This document shows, piece by piece, positions 1 through 13,640 of a stretch of DNA of 64,000 bases. The first letter of the stretch is position 1; the number at the start of each line of letters is the position of its first letter. Source of the DNA: Albula goreensis. Taxonomy: Eukaryota; Chordata; Actinopteri; Albuliformes; Albulidae. The notes beneath the pieces were generated by a model that saw only the letters and a program-made list of their open reading frames with translations, was not told where the DNA came from and made no database searches. The position numbers and the translations under genes were made by a program. The DNA is taken from contig CM040744.1 in assembly GCA_022829145.1 (NCBI GenBank), positions 8,715,001 to 8,779,000 on the forward strand, read 5' to 3'.

Positions 1-3000
1 CAGACCTGCAGCTGTGCTTCTTTGGTGGACACAGGTGGTTTCCTCAGCGTGTCTGAAGTTGCGCTGAGCTGAACTCTGTTCTGTTTGTCTCTGTCATCCA
101 CCGGGCCTGTTCTGCCAGTTATTCTTCGAGTGTAAATTTTGACAGTGAAAACTGAATTAAAGCAATAAATCTGAAAATCCTTCCCAGGATTTAAAACAGG
201 TGTGATGGATTATCATTTAACATGTTTAATTGAAGCCTGAAATTAATTTTAAGCGATACGGAAAAAGGTCAATGACTGTTTGAAAATCAGTCTAGAGGAA
301 AAAGTTTAGTTGGACGTGCAAATCACATGCTAATGTCAATATCAGTGATGCTGGTATGGAAGGCTTGCATCAGGATGATCATTGCTACAGTTTCATATTA
401 TTTCTGCTTTATTCTTATTTTAATAGTTGCACAGCTCCTACAATTGGATAATATAATAATACTATGTACATTAAAAGGCTCCAATGTTTGTAATGTACAA
501 AGAAATTATCAAGAATAGGGAACAATAATTATCCTCTATATCTGGCTGGTTACAAAATGTCTTACATTCACAACTACATTTATTTTCCATGTTGACACAA
601 CAAATAATAATGTAGTTCACCTAGCTACAACTGATGTACCAGATCAAATAATGGTTTAAAAAATATCTGAAATACAATACACTTAAACACTTGCTGCCAT
701 GTCATTTCTTGTATAATTGTGAATTTAAAATCACAAAGGAGAGTCTAACAACGTTTACATTCTCTGCTTTAGACCTCAAAATGTTAAGAGAATAGGTAGC
801 AGGAAACTAAAGTACCTCTAATCTAGTGTTCCATTGTGACATAATTGTAGGTTACAATTTGAACATGACTCGGTGGAGAAAGGAAAGACATTCTCTGTGC
901 AGATATTCCAGAGCAAAGTGATTCAAAATAAGAAAGTACACCCAGACCTACTGGCCACATTTAAACCTAGCTACACAAACCATACATTTTCACTCTTATT
1001 AACAATATGTCAATAACAGCCTACATGTGTAGCTCACAGAGGAGCAGTTGGTATATTAACATCATTTTTCACTTTATGGAGCACCTTACTGACACGTAAT
1101 GTGAAATAAAACTGACTCTGATGCTAGTGCAGGTGAGTATATTATTGGCTAAAAAAGCCAGAGTTATCAATTATCATGAATTGCAACAGTCAAACTGGAC
1201 AGTATCAGCCCCTCCAATAATGGAAACATTGATTTTGACATTCAGGTATCTCACCTTTTGTATACTGAGAGCAATAGACCTCTGGGGTGACGTGTGTTAT
1301 AATGTTCTAGATTATGACCCAGCTAACAAACTGGTTGTGTTTGCTTTCTTTCACCCAGACCTCCTTCATCCATCTTCCCTTAGAGAAGGGTTTGAGGTTG
1401 GGGACTGGTTGAAAAAAAAAGAATCAGAGTGCTCTAATAGGACACTTGGGTCTAGAGAGTCACAGATTGTGTTCTTAGTTCTGTTACAGCCCTCCTCTGG
1501 CTCCAGGCAAGTAAATGATCCAATTGCACAGCTTGTAATGGAAAACAAACACGGAGCTATCCGGCAAACCTCACTCTAGTCAACCCCCAACCACCCCCCC
1601 CCACACACACACACACCCGCCCCCCAAGCCTGGGGTCTTGATGATCCCGCAGGCTAAACGGGTCTCCCACTCATAGTGTAAAATTGTCCCAGCACCGGTT
1701 CAAACAGATGCTTCTCTCAGCAGCTACAGCTCTGCTTATGGTTCACAGCATCAGCCGCTGTGATCTCTGGTGGCTTTCCCAACTGTTTCCCTCTCCCCGC
1801 CATCGTAATAAAATTCTCAAGAAAGGGTTCCTGAAAGTTTACAAACAGCTGTGGAATTCTTTACCTACTTCATCTCCGGTGGACACATCTGGCCGGATAA
1901 TTTCAATTTTCCATTTCGAGACTTCGGTGGATGCCACTGACATCGTTTTCATCTGCTATCAGCAATCACTGTTTCCTGATTCATTTCCTCAACATTATCA
2001 AACGCTCCACTTCCCCTTTTCAGGAAAAAGCATTATGTGCCAAAACTGTAACGTAATATGTGAGATATGGGTCATGTTTTTTTTTTTTTTTTTTTGAAGT
2101 GACAGAAATCAAAATTGAAATCCATAATTACACACAGTCCCATGGGTTGAACATAGAGGCAGGGCAGGGATGGTGGCAGGGCCTTGTTAGAGAGAACAGT
2201 TGCATCACAGCACTGGTCTTGCTGAGATAGCAGCCCTGGTGCACTCTTGCCTAGAAAGACACCCCAGTGGAGAACTGCATGATGGAAGAATGCATTTCCC
2301 AGTTTTCACAACAGCGATTTTCATTCTGGATCTGCCCACACAAATAAAATGCGGTCGGTTCGTGAATCAGTAATGTATAACATTAAGGCTTTAAAATGTA
2401 ATTCCAAGGGGGAAGCGGAACATGTACTCATGCGGAAGGCATTATCAGAAGGCAGCATACTTGATATTTCATGAAAGCCCTCTCAGTACCCATTCCAGTA
2501 ATTTAGCTGTAGCTGCTCTACACAATGGCATGTTTAATTAGACACAATATAAGAGAGCAAAAACTATGGAGCACAATATTCTGTCTTCCAGTGACCCGTA
2601 CGGTTGAGGAGATCACCTCTCTTGTGAACATAGTGAACAGGCCTCATGGGTGCCCTCCGAGGCTTGAATGTACTTCTGCAACTCTATCATCGGCCTTTCC
2701 ATAGCATCTGAAACTGTACTGTGCTGTTTTACACAAGAAAAAATACATTTAGAGGCACTACACGGGCATCACTTGGGGCCAGGTATGTGCTTCACATTAT
2801 TGAGTGGGTGCCACAAAAAGTTATAAACCGCTGGTTGGGAGTAGGGTGGCAACACATTCTCCTTCTGCTCCACAGCAAGTGGCATCAAATAAAATGTAAA
2901 TAATTGCAGATGAGGACTGATATAACTCTAATGTAATGTTGCTGGGTGACATGGTTTCTTTCAGCTACGAAGCAGCAATCAAGGTTTCCTGTTGCTGTGG

Positions 3001-3013
3001 GTAACAGCCCCTG
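1..3013. other. Intronic DNA, nothing recognised
   Basis: AT-rich unique-looking sequence. Two moderate plus-strand frames (1121-1579 and 1684-2097) lack recognisable domains or splice context. A C-rich/CA stretch at about 1590-1627 and T19 at 2077-2095 are the only simple repeats. Confidence 0.6.
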
Positions 3014-3305
3014 GACTGTGACATCACAAAGGCACCTTTTCATACCACTGGGTGTGTTCTATTTCTCCTGTCTCTCGTATGGCTTCTATCTGCCAGCAGT
3101 GTGACATCACAAATGTATGCTGTCATAAGACTGGGCGTGTTCTGTCTCTCCTGTCTCTTGTCTGACTCCTACCTGCCAGCAGTGTGACATCACAAATGTA
3201 TGCTGTCATAAGACTGGGCGTGTTCTGTCTCTCCTGTCTCTTGTCCGACTCATGAACTGTCATAAGACTGGGCATGGTGTATCCTTTCTGTCTCTCTTCT
3301 GACCC
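3014..3305. repeat. Tandem repeat, about 83-bp unit, about 3.5 copies
   Basis: The unit GTGTGACATCACAAATGTAT then GCTGTCATAAGACTGGGCG then TGTTCTGTCTCTCCTGTCTC occurs at about 3097 and 3180 (period 83). A diverged copy begins near 3014 and a shortened copy near 3257. Short open frames on both strands across 3123-3430 are translations of this repeat and its flank. Confidence 0.88.
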
Positions 3306-6071
3306 CTCCCCATGCAGATCCTGTTCCTGGTGCTCTGTTTCTATGACAGGAGGTTCTGCTGACAGCAGGTGCCCCTCCTCCAGCTGGACCCATGTGGAGG
3401 CTCCTTCTGCCAACGAGCCAGGAACCACTCAACCTGGAGACACCTCCGCCTCCCGTCGCAAGCTGAACGCCAGCCAGGAGTCATTCACCGGTGCCCCCTT
3501 TGTTGCTGCGGTTACCAGCCCGTCACTCTGGAAGTGTTGCCCTGTCGTTAAATGCAGCAGAACCTTTTAGACCAATTAACGCGAACGTTCATTAGCAGAA
3601 AGCTCATTAACACAGGGCCTGTTGTGCTTGTTTCAGGATTCATGGTTAATTGTGAGCGATCTGTTCATTCCTAATGAGAGATGGGCTTCAAATACGAAAG
3701 ACTTCCACACATTCCAAAGAAGCATACAGTGGGCGTACTGACAAATGAATTGGTTGTTAGTTGTACCTCTGCAAAAGAAGCTTATTTGAAACATAAAAGA
3801 TGCAAGGCACACAGAAGAGGAAACAGAGACAGGGTGAGTGGTGGGACGCTGAGGCAAACAGACCATTAATTGACTCATCAATATGCTGTATTGGAACTAT
3901 TACGGATAAAACAAGATGTGTACCCAAGAGACTACTTGCTGTCCATATCCTCCAACAAGTGAACATCACCTAGCTTGTAGAGAAGAGGGCAATCATACTA
4001 ATTGGGTACTGCCCATAGGAGTGGCTTACTCTGCTAGCAGTTATGGTAATTCCAACAGCAAAGGGTATTCTACCGGAGAGATTAAGGCAGCTACACTGAT
4101 GGGGTCCTTTCAGTTTTGAACGTTACAGACCCATACGTGTCTCATTGAATGGGTGCAATTTGACCAGTGAATCAGTATTCGCCTCATATCTCATATCAAC
4201 CGGTTTGTGAGAGCCTGTGTGGATCTAAAGCTCAGCATGCAGTCCTCCTACATAATGTGAATTGTTCAAGGGCAGTCGTGTAATGGCTGTATAGGTGACT
4301 GCTGCCAGCACTTGCTTCGACTTTGATCCTCTAATTGGAGGAAATGTGGAAATAGACATAGGTGAGGATATGCTGTCACCATGCAGCCAGAGCCTGGAGG
4401 GGCTGGAAAAGTTGGAGGAGGGGGGTTGTGGGGTGGGGGAGGACTCTTAATGAGTACAGCGCGAGAACTGTTGACACAAGCTCTCGCCAGGGTAGGGAAA
4501 GTGCTAAGACAATGCTAAGATGACATCCCTTCAGGGCCCCCTGCGCTCTCCGAGGGGAAAGGTGCTGCAAAAGTGTCTCTCCTGCCAAGGGGAGAAGCGA
4601 ATGCTCCTCAGAGGAAGTGCAGAAAGCACTCCAAATTCCACGCGCACATCAAACGACTGAACTGCGGCCAAGTTCATTGCATCCATTGCGACACAAATCT
4701 GTTTGCTCCTCAGGGTTAATACGAGCGAGTGGAGTCTCACAGCCTTTAAGGGCCGTCTGCGGTCGATAAAGGAGAGCCCAGAAAGCGAGGTCAGTGACCT
4801 GTACTTGAGCTCTCGTTCCAAATCCTCATTTCTACCACAGAGATGTCATGTCCAACCTGATATTAAACAATTGAAAGTCACCTTTAAATCTCTCTTTTGA
4901 TGAAAAAAAAATATAGCTTCCATTCCCATTGTTTGTTTGTTTTTTCAACTCTACCTGGTTTCTAATTTATTCGGGGCTGGGATCTTGCTGGCAGAGACGG
5001 GGGTGTTCTTTTGATCACCCATGCGTGAGCATTTGTATGGGCCATAGATGGTCTTGTTTTTCTTTCTAATCTCTAGCCTCATTCTCCTGACCTTGTATTC
5101 AGGTGCTGGGAGAAATGGGGGGGGGGGAATCGGACATGGAGCATCTGATTTGGAATTTCCAAAAAAGGTCACTTTTGTAACCAAGGCCAACAGCAGCTCT
5201 GGGTGCCTGAGAGGGTTCTATATTTTCTGTGAGCCATGTGGCTCTGAAGGTCGCGGGCTTGGCGCGTGGCGGGAGAGAGAGAGCGCTTTGGTCACTGTCC
5301 ACCAGCAGCGTTTGTAACCCCCGCGATGACCGCTGTAGTTAGGGGAAGAGTGTCGGGAAAGGCTACTTCAATCTGATGGATCCTGTGGACCCCGGCCCTA
5401 TCGCGTTCCTTAGGGACAGCCTTGGGTTGTAAGACACAGCACACTGCATTGATCAAACCCTTAGCAATGAAGGCGCAGGAAAAACAATGAGCTAATTCAG
5501 GGCAATAGACAGCAATCACGGAGGATAATTAATGCAAGGAGCACCACATTAGAGGTCAACAACGACCGACCAATCAGACAAGTATACACAGATACATAGA
5601 AACACACACAGAAAACCGCACACAAACAACACAAACACCTGTTTTAATTGTATTTGGATGTCTTTCACTGTGCAATGCTGTGACAGGTGCTTTATTCATG
5701 CTGAAAAATCCAAGTGACACTTTGCTGAAATTGAAAGACATGCCTCCTAATCTGCTCAAATCAGAATGTAGAGCTTTGGATTTAATGGAATTTACAGGAA
5801 GAAAAAGGAAATGATGCTCCCCTCTGATGGCAAACCCGATATGTGCCACGCACACAAGCGGTTTATTTATTTGCTAGACTTAACCACAGTATAAACCTCG
5901 GTCTCATAGAAGCCACAAGAAAAAAAAAAAACAGGGACTTCATTTTTTCCCCCAGGTTGGGGTGGAGTGACAGAACTCAGCCAGACAGCCCGACATTTTA
6001 TTTCTCTCACAGAAAACAGACAGAGAGCTTATTGTGTTTTAATGCAGTTTAATGGATGCCGTCTGGGAGTC
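3306..6071. other. Intronic DNA, no gene recognised
   Basis: Mixed composition with short G-runs (5117-5127) and moderately GC-rich stretches at 4550-4780 and 5200-5420. Overlapping short frames on both strands show no family similarity. Confidence 0.55.
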
Positions 6072-6131
6072 TCAGAGTGAGAAAGAGAGGGGGGGAAGAG
6101 AGAGCGAGAGAGAGAGAGAGAGAGAGAGATT
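6072..6131. repeat. GA-rich polypurine tract
   Basis: About 60 bp of nearly unbroken purine, mostly GA repeats with a G7 run and one interrupting C. It is flanked by GC-rich DNA and could form H-DNA. Confidence 0.9.
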
Positions 6132-7096
6132 CTTTCATTACGATGTGGAGCAACGGCGCTCCGGAGCTGAGAGGGGGAGCAGGCTCCGTCAACAACAGGC
6201 AGGCGAGAGAATAAAGATGAGAGCGGGAGAGGAGAGGGGAGTGCGGCATCCCTGTGTAACGTGATCAGAAACAGTTCTTTTATAACACCTCGCCACTTAC
6301 ATTTCATCAAACTCTTCTCTTATTTGATTTATTACTGGGTCTGCGGGGACTGTTTTCCCCCACTGCAGTCAGGCTATGAAATATTTATACCTGTCATAGG
6401 CACAAGGTGCAGGAAAATGAAGTGGATGTAGGAATAAATAAAGCGCATGGGGGGTGTCTCAGGGGTTGGACAGTCAGGGGCTGCGGTGTTTTTGGGGGAC
6501 AGAGGGGATGGAGGGGACAGAGCGTTTCAGGCAATAGAGTGCTCCCGCTAAGTCTTCTGACTGCTGTACGAAAAAAGAGATCCACTATCGCCCTCAACAG
6601 CCACGACAACCCCCTCCCCTCCCCCACCCCAAAATTCAGATGTTAAGGGGCAATCGTTTGACCTGAACCGTAGCATGTGGACTGGACATTGCGTGCACAC
6701 GGCGACCACCGCGTGGTTAATCCCAAACCAGACGGTGACGGTCGACAAGGTGAGCATGGCATCGCCATGGTGACATCTGCTGTCGGACTGCTGTGAAAAA
6801 GTGTGAACCCACATCCTCTGATTAGAGCCCTCGGTTTTAAAGGGATTCCAGCTGACCGCGATCAGTACCATGCTGTACTGCCAAGTCCACATGAATATTG
6901 TATGCTGCGCTTCCGTATTGGCATCTGTAGCCAAAGAAGCAGATTCCCCACGCCAGGGAGCATTGTCTCCAGGAAACACTATGTTACACCTACGGCTCTC
7001 TATCACTTTGACATAATCCTATCATCCCCCTCGAAGGTCCCACACCTACATTTATGCTTCCCGGATGGACACTTCATTCTCTGGTAATAATGCTTC

Positions 7097-7141
7097 CACA
7101 CACACTCACACACACACGTACACACACACATATACATGCAC

Positions 7142-7187
<46 letters not shown>

Positions 7188-7202
7188 TGTGCACACACAC
7201 AT
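7097..7202. repeat. CA microsatellite (imperfect, then pure)
   Basis: Interrupted CACACACA segments begin near 7097. A pure (CA)n run covers about 7145-7182, followed by another short CA run to about 7202. Short His-Thr open frames across it are artefacts. Confidence 0.95.
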
Positions 7203-7656
7203 ACGGAAGTTAATTCAATTAAGAGAGGTGAAGGTGACTGTTTTTATAGTCCCGCAGTGAAATCATTCATCTCATCTAACAAAAGCAAGGATGCTTTCGC
7301 ACTGGTACTCCCATATAAAACTGTCCTGACATTAAAATCACAATGCAATCAGCACTCTCCCTACAGTCCCACGACATCACACTATACAGAACACGTGTAT
7401 TGGCATTTGAGGCAGTCAATGGCAGCAGCCTGAGAAACGGTTGAAATTGCAATTATACAACTAAGGTAAACAAATTTCTGTGTGGTTGTGTGTTGGGGGG
7501 TTATTCAGAAGGGAGACTGATTAGAAACATAGTTAGGACTAAATTAATCTGACAGCAGAAAGACAGGGCTTACCTCTAATCCGTTTCAGTGAATGGAACT
7601 GTATGCATCTGTATGTATGTGTCAAATAGGTGGCTAATGGTAGCATGGTAGTATCT

Positions 7657-7840
7657 GGGTGCGACTGTGCGACAGTGGAGTCAAGGTGCCAGTGTGGGAA
7701 ACAGATCAAAGTGCAACTGTGAGAGACCAAGAGGTGTAAGTGAAACTATGAGGTGGGAAATGCAACTGTGAGAGACAGGGAAGACAGAGTTTTACCTGTG
7801 AGGGACCAGTAGGTCAGCATGCATCTGTGAGAAATGGGTG
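7657..7840. repeat. Degenerate short tandem repeat (GTGCAACTGTGAGAGACCA-like)
   Basis: Variants of TGCAACTGTGAGAGACCA occur at about 7659 (GTGCGACTGTGCGACAG), 7711, 7759, 7794 and 7820 (TGCATCTGTGAGAAA), separated by 25-50 bp of G/A-rich sequence. It looks like a decayed minisatellite. Confidence 0.5.
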
Positions 7841-9579
7841 GTGGTGGGGGGAGGGGGCAGGGGATTAAGGCTAAGTGTTGATGGGTCTGGACAGAAAACA
7901 GTGCTTGTAAAGCACTGTAACCATGCAGATGGATACAAAAGCTGGGAGGCACAACCTCCCAGAGCGCAGATGTAGAGACAAAGAGCCATTAGTACTGTGC
8001 TTTCTGGTGAGAGAACAGTACAATGCCCCAACCCTCTCTCTCTCTGCCCTGCCCTAATCTAACCTCCCTCTCTGCTCCCTAACCCCCACTCCTATTTTCA
8101 TGTCTCCTTCCCTAATATATCTCAGGGGCCTGTGGTCTAACAAGCTGTACAGATGAGTGAAGTGGTCTTTCAAGTCAAAGGGTGAAGTGCTTTACAGGCA
8201 TTTTTTTAAAAAGGAGTGGAGCTCTGCTGTTTGAATTTCTGTCTCATCTCCTGCTCCCCGTGTCCGCAGTTTCCTATTGGGAGGAGACCCCAGCTCTCAC
8301 ACCTGGCTGCACACTGGATCCTGCCAATGACGAGAAAGACTTTATCTCCGCCTGCAAGGGATGGTGGGAGAAAGAGAACTCTGAGCTCCTCTCTCTCTCC
8401 TCAACACCTTGGCAGACACAGGCTAAAAAAAAAAGAATGTTAAACTGCTGCCGTTCTTCTGCTTTTCTGCATTTGTTGAAAATTTCATCATAAGAATATT
8501 TATCTAGAACTAGGATTTGAGGATAGACATTTGGCATTAAGATAGATTAACATATCTAGTGGAGAGGAAAGAAATTTTCATTTTGGAGAATTGTAACAGT
8601 ATTAAAGAACACAGCGCACTGTTAATAATATTATTATGCTTTTTTAATAGACTGTTCAGGATGCTCTGACATTATTTGTATTAGCTGGTACCATGTTTAG
8701 TTGAGATGTGCACATAATCAAGACAAATGACCTTCAGAATGTTGCACCTACTTAGGTAACTGCTCTTTGCCAGTTCCAGCTACACATGAAGTGTTATCCT
8801 CAAAAGCAATGCCTGCAGAGCTTACCCATGCTAGTCCATACTCTCACCAACTGGCATCATAAATAACTCCCTGTAATCTCTCTGGAATAAATCTTGAATT
8901 TTATATCACAGAAAAAGATATTTTAAAATGAAGAAATTAGTCATTCAGGGATTTAAGAAAGGCCGGAATGTGCTGTCACGAAGCCTCAAACAGTTTTCAG
9001 CTCAGACGCAGGCTCCACAACTTTATACTTTTTATTTTATTCCTCCTGTCAAGAACTAAAAAGTCATTTACGTGGAGAACTATCATAAACCAAACAGCAG
9101 TAAACAGTACCTATCATTATTCTCAAAACACTGGGATTTAATTTCCCTTTTTATGCTTATTCAGTATATTCTCTTGCAATCATTTCAGCTGGTTAAGGAG
9201 CATGTTGCAACAATGGAACATGCTGACAATATGATCGGCCATTCAAAATGCTTAACAATTACTCACATCGCCATCACACACATTGCATATTCAGTGATAG
9301 CAAAAAAGTACTTAATTACATCAATATGTTTCAACATTTCTTCAGAATTGCTTCAATCTTCATTCCAGTTCAGAAGAATCATTAATGGTGTACCATGTTA
9401 TCAAATTTAATTTAAAACCAAACACAGAAAGTTTGTTCAAACTCCATATGTTCTAACTGGACGAATACTAATAGTGATTAAGCAGCAATAGCTTCATATA
9501 TGAGTCATTTAAATGATCGTCACATCAAAGTATATCATATGATGATTATGTACTGATAAATGAAATGTTTGATGTTTAA

Positions 9580-9985
9580 TTACAATTTATCATCATCACA
9601 TCTTATTACACAGACGGAGAGCCGTGTCTTTGCAGATATAGTCACTTTTCTTAGATCCGAGTCTGTAATCGGATGACTGAGTGGACAGTTTTCTATCATG
9701 TGGTTTAGGTCTTGGATAGGTTCACCACATTCACATCTGCTGTCCGACTTTGAGCCCCATTTTTCCATGCTGTTGTCGGTTTTGCACACGCCTACCCTTG
9801 CCCTGTTTAGAGCACACCACTCCCTCTCTGTTGAGACTGTTGCTTTTGAGAAGCTTTTAAACTGGGTCCTGTTCTGTCCTGCTGTTTGAGCTTTCCATGT
9901 GTTCATTCTGTAGGACTCGGATCTGTTGAACCATTGAGAAGCTTTTCCTCGACTTAAGTCTTTGTCCGACTTTGGTGTGGTATGA
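9580..9985 (-). mobile_element. Non-LTR retrotransposon 3' fragment (end of reverse-transcriptase polyprotein)
   Basis: A minus-strand frame runs from about 9985 to 9580. Its start at M (9906) is arbitrary because the frame is open upstream. It contains WCALNRARVGVCKTD, then MEKWGSKSDSRCECG, then LNHMIENCPL. This is the C-terminal pattern of jockey/RTE-type non-LTR retrotransposons: a conserved LNRxRxG stretch, a KWG, and a CxCG...H...CP zinc-binding-like motif after the reverse transcriptase. Only the last 110-135 residues remain, with no RT catalytic domain or endonuclease, which is the typical 5' truncation. The frame is open through the motif, so this copy may be moderately young. The following DNA is AT-rich with short GATGAT repeats, compatible with an element tail. 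The clade assignment is uncertain. Confidence 0.75.
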
Positions 9986-12900
9986 GTAATTAAAATTACT
10001 AATAGTTGAATAAGAAGATGTAGCGCATGATTGATATTAAAAGTGTCCTTCAGTTAAATTTAGTTATGATTATGATATGTTAGAAAACACAGCAAGATCA
10101 GTTTCTAAGGACTTCTGAAGACTCAGTATGGTCAAATAAACTTAATTTGAGCCATATTTCAGTGTGTGGACTTAAATCTTTTATCTTTAAAAGTCATGTC
10201 AGAAATACATTTCTGAAGACAAATTATTAATGAATTTAAAATATCAGAGAAGCATCATTTTTCACCATGCATATTTAGACTCACTCCCTAAGGATGTGAA
10301 TCTCTGATTGACTGATGATTCCCTGGTATCTGATTAAGAGGATAAAGGTATTGACTGTGAAATCTCAGCAGTAGACATCAAAGCAGGAGGTCTATACAAT
10401 AACCCCCACGCCCCGATTCCATACAATGAGCTCAACGTATTCATCCTACTGAGTCTTTTTTCTTCTTATTCAGTGAGCGGCTTTGCCGTGGAGGCAGAGG
10501 CACGACTGGATCGTTTTCTCCTCGGGATTTTCATCTTCTCTGTTTGGGTGGATTTGCACCTCCCCATCCAGACTGAGAACACACCAAAGACCAGCTCTGT
10601 GTTCCCTCTCCTCGGTCCCACTCCCTCCCATTCCGACTTTATCTGTGCGTCCCCACCCTGAGGACCCCAGCTATTAAATATATGATGATGACTGAACACT
10701 GGGAGGGATTCTTTCTTTTATCCTTTATTCAGGTCTGATTTACACCCGCAACGGAAGGGAGATCAACACGGTAACTCAGAGTGCTGACTGACAGCCTGTC
10801 CCAGATGTCAACAGCTGGGGATTCTAATCGCTACCAGAGTGATGGATGACACCGGGAGACGCTGGCACTGTCACTTGAGGGGTAGAGGGAGCGACGGGAC
10901 ACGGGAAGAAGGGGTGAGGAGGCGGGACCCAAAGAGGACTCAGATGACAAGCTCCTCCCACCATAAACCATAGAGTGTTCACAAGTCATAAAAAAACATA
11001 TGTACAACATGTCACTCAGAAAATGATTATATTTATTATATGACAAAATAACACCTGACGGAAGAAGAGGAATTATTCTTTTGACAAATGGTACAGGACC
11101 AGATATTTGCGTCTCAGTTGTACAGACCAAAGGCCTGGTGTGTGCCTGGTAATCCAAAATGTCTTCTGGGATTTACTTCCAGATACCAAGTGACTTCAAA
11201 AAATATCTCAAGTTACAATTAGATAGCCATATTAATTATAAGGTGAGCATAATATTTATTTAGAGAGTGCCTAGGGGCTCTTTAAGCTGGTTTTTAATAA
11301 AAGAAGTAAAACAGTTTGAGAAGGTGTGAATCACCTTGGGAAATTTCTGCAGTGCAGGCACTACCGTATACCCATTGGTAGAGTTGGAGGCACCATTTTC
11401 AGAACTCTCTGTTTGCTCTGCCGTTCTGGAAACGGCCACTCGTGATCGGACATGTTTATAGCTTCAAGGTGCCACAGCCCCTTCCCGGTAAGAATCAATA
11501 TGAAGAATAACTAATAACATGAAATGTCAGTTCTCCTCTTCCCATCTACTCTTGGCTGCATACTGTCTGACCTCTGTGGTAAAGATCAAGCTTAGGATCA
11601 ATCAATGGATGGTTTTTCTACTAATCTGACTTTCACTCTCAATGAGAATGGAAGCCAAAAAGGGGGGTGGGGGTGGAGGTGAGATCATCATTTTAGCTAG
11701 CCACTTGTTTCCACATCCTAACTTATACACATGACATCAAGACCCCTTTCATCTATACTCTGTTAAGGGCACTGTCCTCTCTGTCACATCATTTTTGTCC
11801 TGTAAACCTACCTGTTTCCCCTCTCGCCTCCACCATCTGGACACACCCATCTGTCACAGAGCCCCGCCTTCAAATAATGAACCCGTCCCACCAGTGACAC
11901 GGACTGGGAGACATCACTTTGATGGATTGGTGGTCACTTTTCAAAGTGGAAGGCCAAATAATTACCATCCTTGAAAGCGATTCAAATCAATATGATAGAA
12001 CTGCGGTCTGATTTGTATTCAACGTGTGTGCTGAGTTGGAGGCCAGTGCTCATTTTCACAATCAGATTCTCTGCTGAAGAAAAGGCTGCCTCGTCGATCC
12101 CGTCTCATTCTCTCACTCTTGGCTGCTCTGGGAGACGGAAAAGTGTCATTATGGTGACAGCATCCATAGGACCGATTTTAAAGACCAAGATTGGGGTTAA
12201 GAAGGAAATCTAGGAGATAAATGAAAGTTATTATTTCTGCCCTGGCAGTGCATTGTGGGATGGCATTTCATGGCACTGGAGGCCACGCTCAGGGGACATT
12301 GGGCCTTCTGAGGACTACCAGCTGTGGTGCTGCACAGCAATTACTGCTGAAGTGTAACAGACACCATCTAAATATACACACACACACACACACACAGAAA
12401 CACTGATTGATGTTTATAATTAAAATGCTTCACAAAAAAGTCTTTCTGGAATGGAGCTCCGTTACCTCTTGATCTTGGCAGCTCTTAATTTGCTTACTGC
12501 ACCGTATGACCAGTGAGGGAGAATTCGATGTTGAAAACACTCAAACAGGGAGAGCTTTTTTGGCCAGTGGATGCACTATACTTTATAGAGCCCATAAAAC
12601 ACAGGTATAAAACGGATGCATTTTTAGTCTTCATTTGCCATATTGTTTTCGGCACATTTTATTAATTTATTGACCGTTTTGTCGGCCTGTCAAAGTGTCT
12701 TCTCGCAACAAAGGAGTCAGATGGGCGGATTGTTTGTGGTTTAATTTTTTAATGAATGCAGGGAGAGGTCTCGGTCCACGCGTCTGGATTTGAGTAGGGC
12801 TGGCAGCAGTCCAAATGATCAAAATGTTCATTTTTATGGCACCATAAACAAGGTCTAAATTGTGCTGGGCAAAGATGAAACAAAAGGCTAAATACAGCAC

Positions 12901-13299
12901 TCTGCATTCAACGAATGGGCAAGATGACCTGTCATCTTACAGCTCTGACATTGTAGGTCACCTGACTATACACTGTGAGCGGTCGCATGATATCCCTGAG
13001 TTGAGGCACATGACTCTGAGGGGAATTTTGACCATGTGCTGATTGATGGAAAACATCCCCTTATGTTGACTGTTCGGTCATATGTAGAGTATATAAATCC
13101 GTGTGAGAAAAGTGGGAGGGAGCAATATGTGACACAGGCTGAAGACTGTCTTATTTGTGTATGCATGATGTCATTGTCCTCCAGTTGCCCTGCATTGCAT
13201 GCCGCTATCCCAACATCATTATTAATGATGAATACGCACTGGGTGACATATCCACAGGCTTCGCCGAAGAAAAGAAAAGCAACGGCAGCTCGTCCTGGA
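9986..13299. other. Intronic DNA, no gene recognised
   Basis: Mostly AT-rich. Short frames at 10466-10699 and 10831-11157 on the minus strand are without domains. Only the CA run at 12374 stands out. Confidence 0.55.
12374..12396. repeat. Short CA microsatellite
   Basis: An uninterrupted AC run of about 22 bp after CTAAATAT. Confidence 0.9.
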
Positions 13300-13640
13300 A
13301 TCTTCAGGGAGATGAATGCGTCGCTCCGCTCCTAGAAGGCCTGGGAAAGCGGGGGACGCGTCCAGCGCGGAGCCGCGCGCTGCGTGGGGAGGAAGTACCC
13401 GGCCTCTCCTGCGAGCCTCAATGGAGATGTTCCGCCGACTGCTCATGGAGGAGCATTCATAACCAAAGAGTCTTTGTCCATCATTTATGGGAAAACTTAA
13501 CGAGAGCCAATTTCACAGCAAAGCCTCGCCAGACGCACTTGTCGCCCCGGCCAACTTCTTCCGAGGTGCCGTCAAGCCTCGGCAGAAGGGTCCTACCCAG
13601 CTGTCAGCTGCAGAATGCCATCATATCGCGGCTTTATTAC
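13300..13640. promoter_or_regulatory. CpG-dense patch (possible unmethylated island or enhancer)
   Basis: The core 13318-13445 holds roughly 16 CpG in about 125 bp, including GCGCGGAGCCGCGCGC, within otherwise CpG-poor intron. An open frame crosses it (13155-13643, plus, 162 codons) but resembles no family I know, and GC-rich DNA gives long chance frames. Downstream 13620-13720 is moderately GC-rich with CCATTGATTACAG and GATAATTGGATTG. An intronic enhancer or an alternative promoter are both possible; neither is shown. Confidence 0.4.

Noticed and set aside
6548-7006. 152-codon minus-strand frame
   Set aside because: No domain, and its C-terminal Gly-rich part comes from a C-rich stretch.
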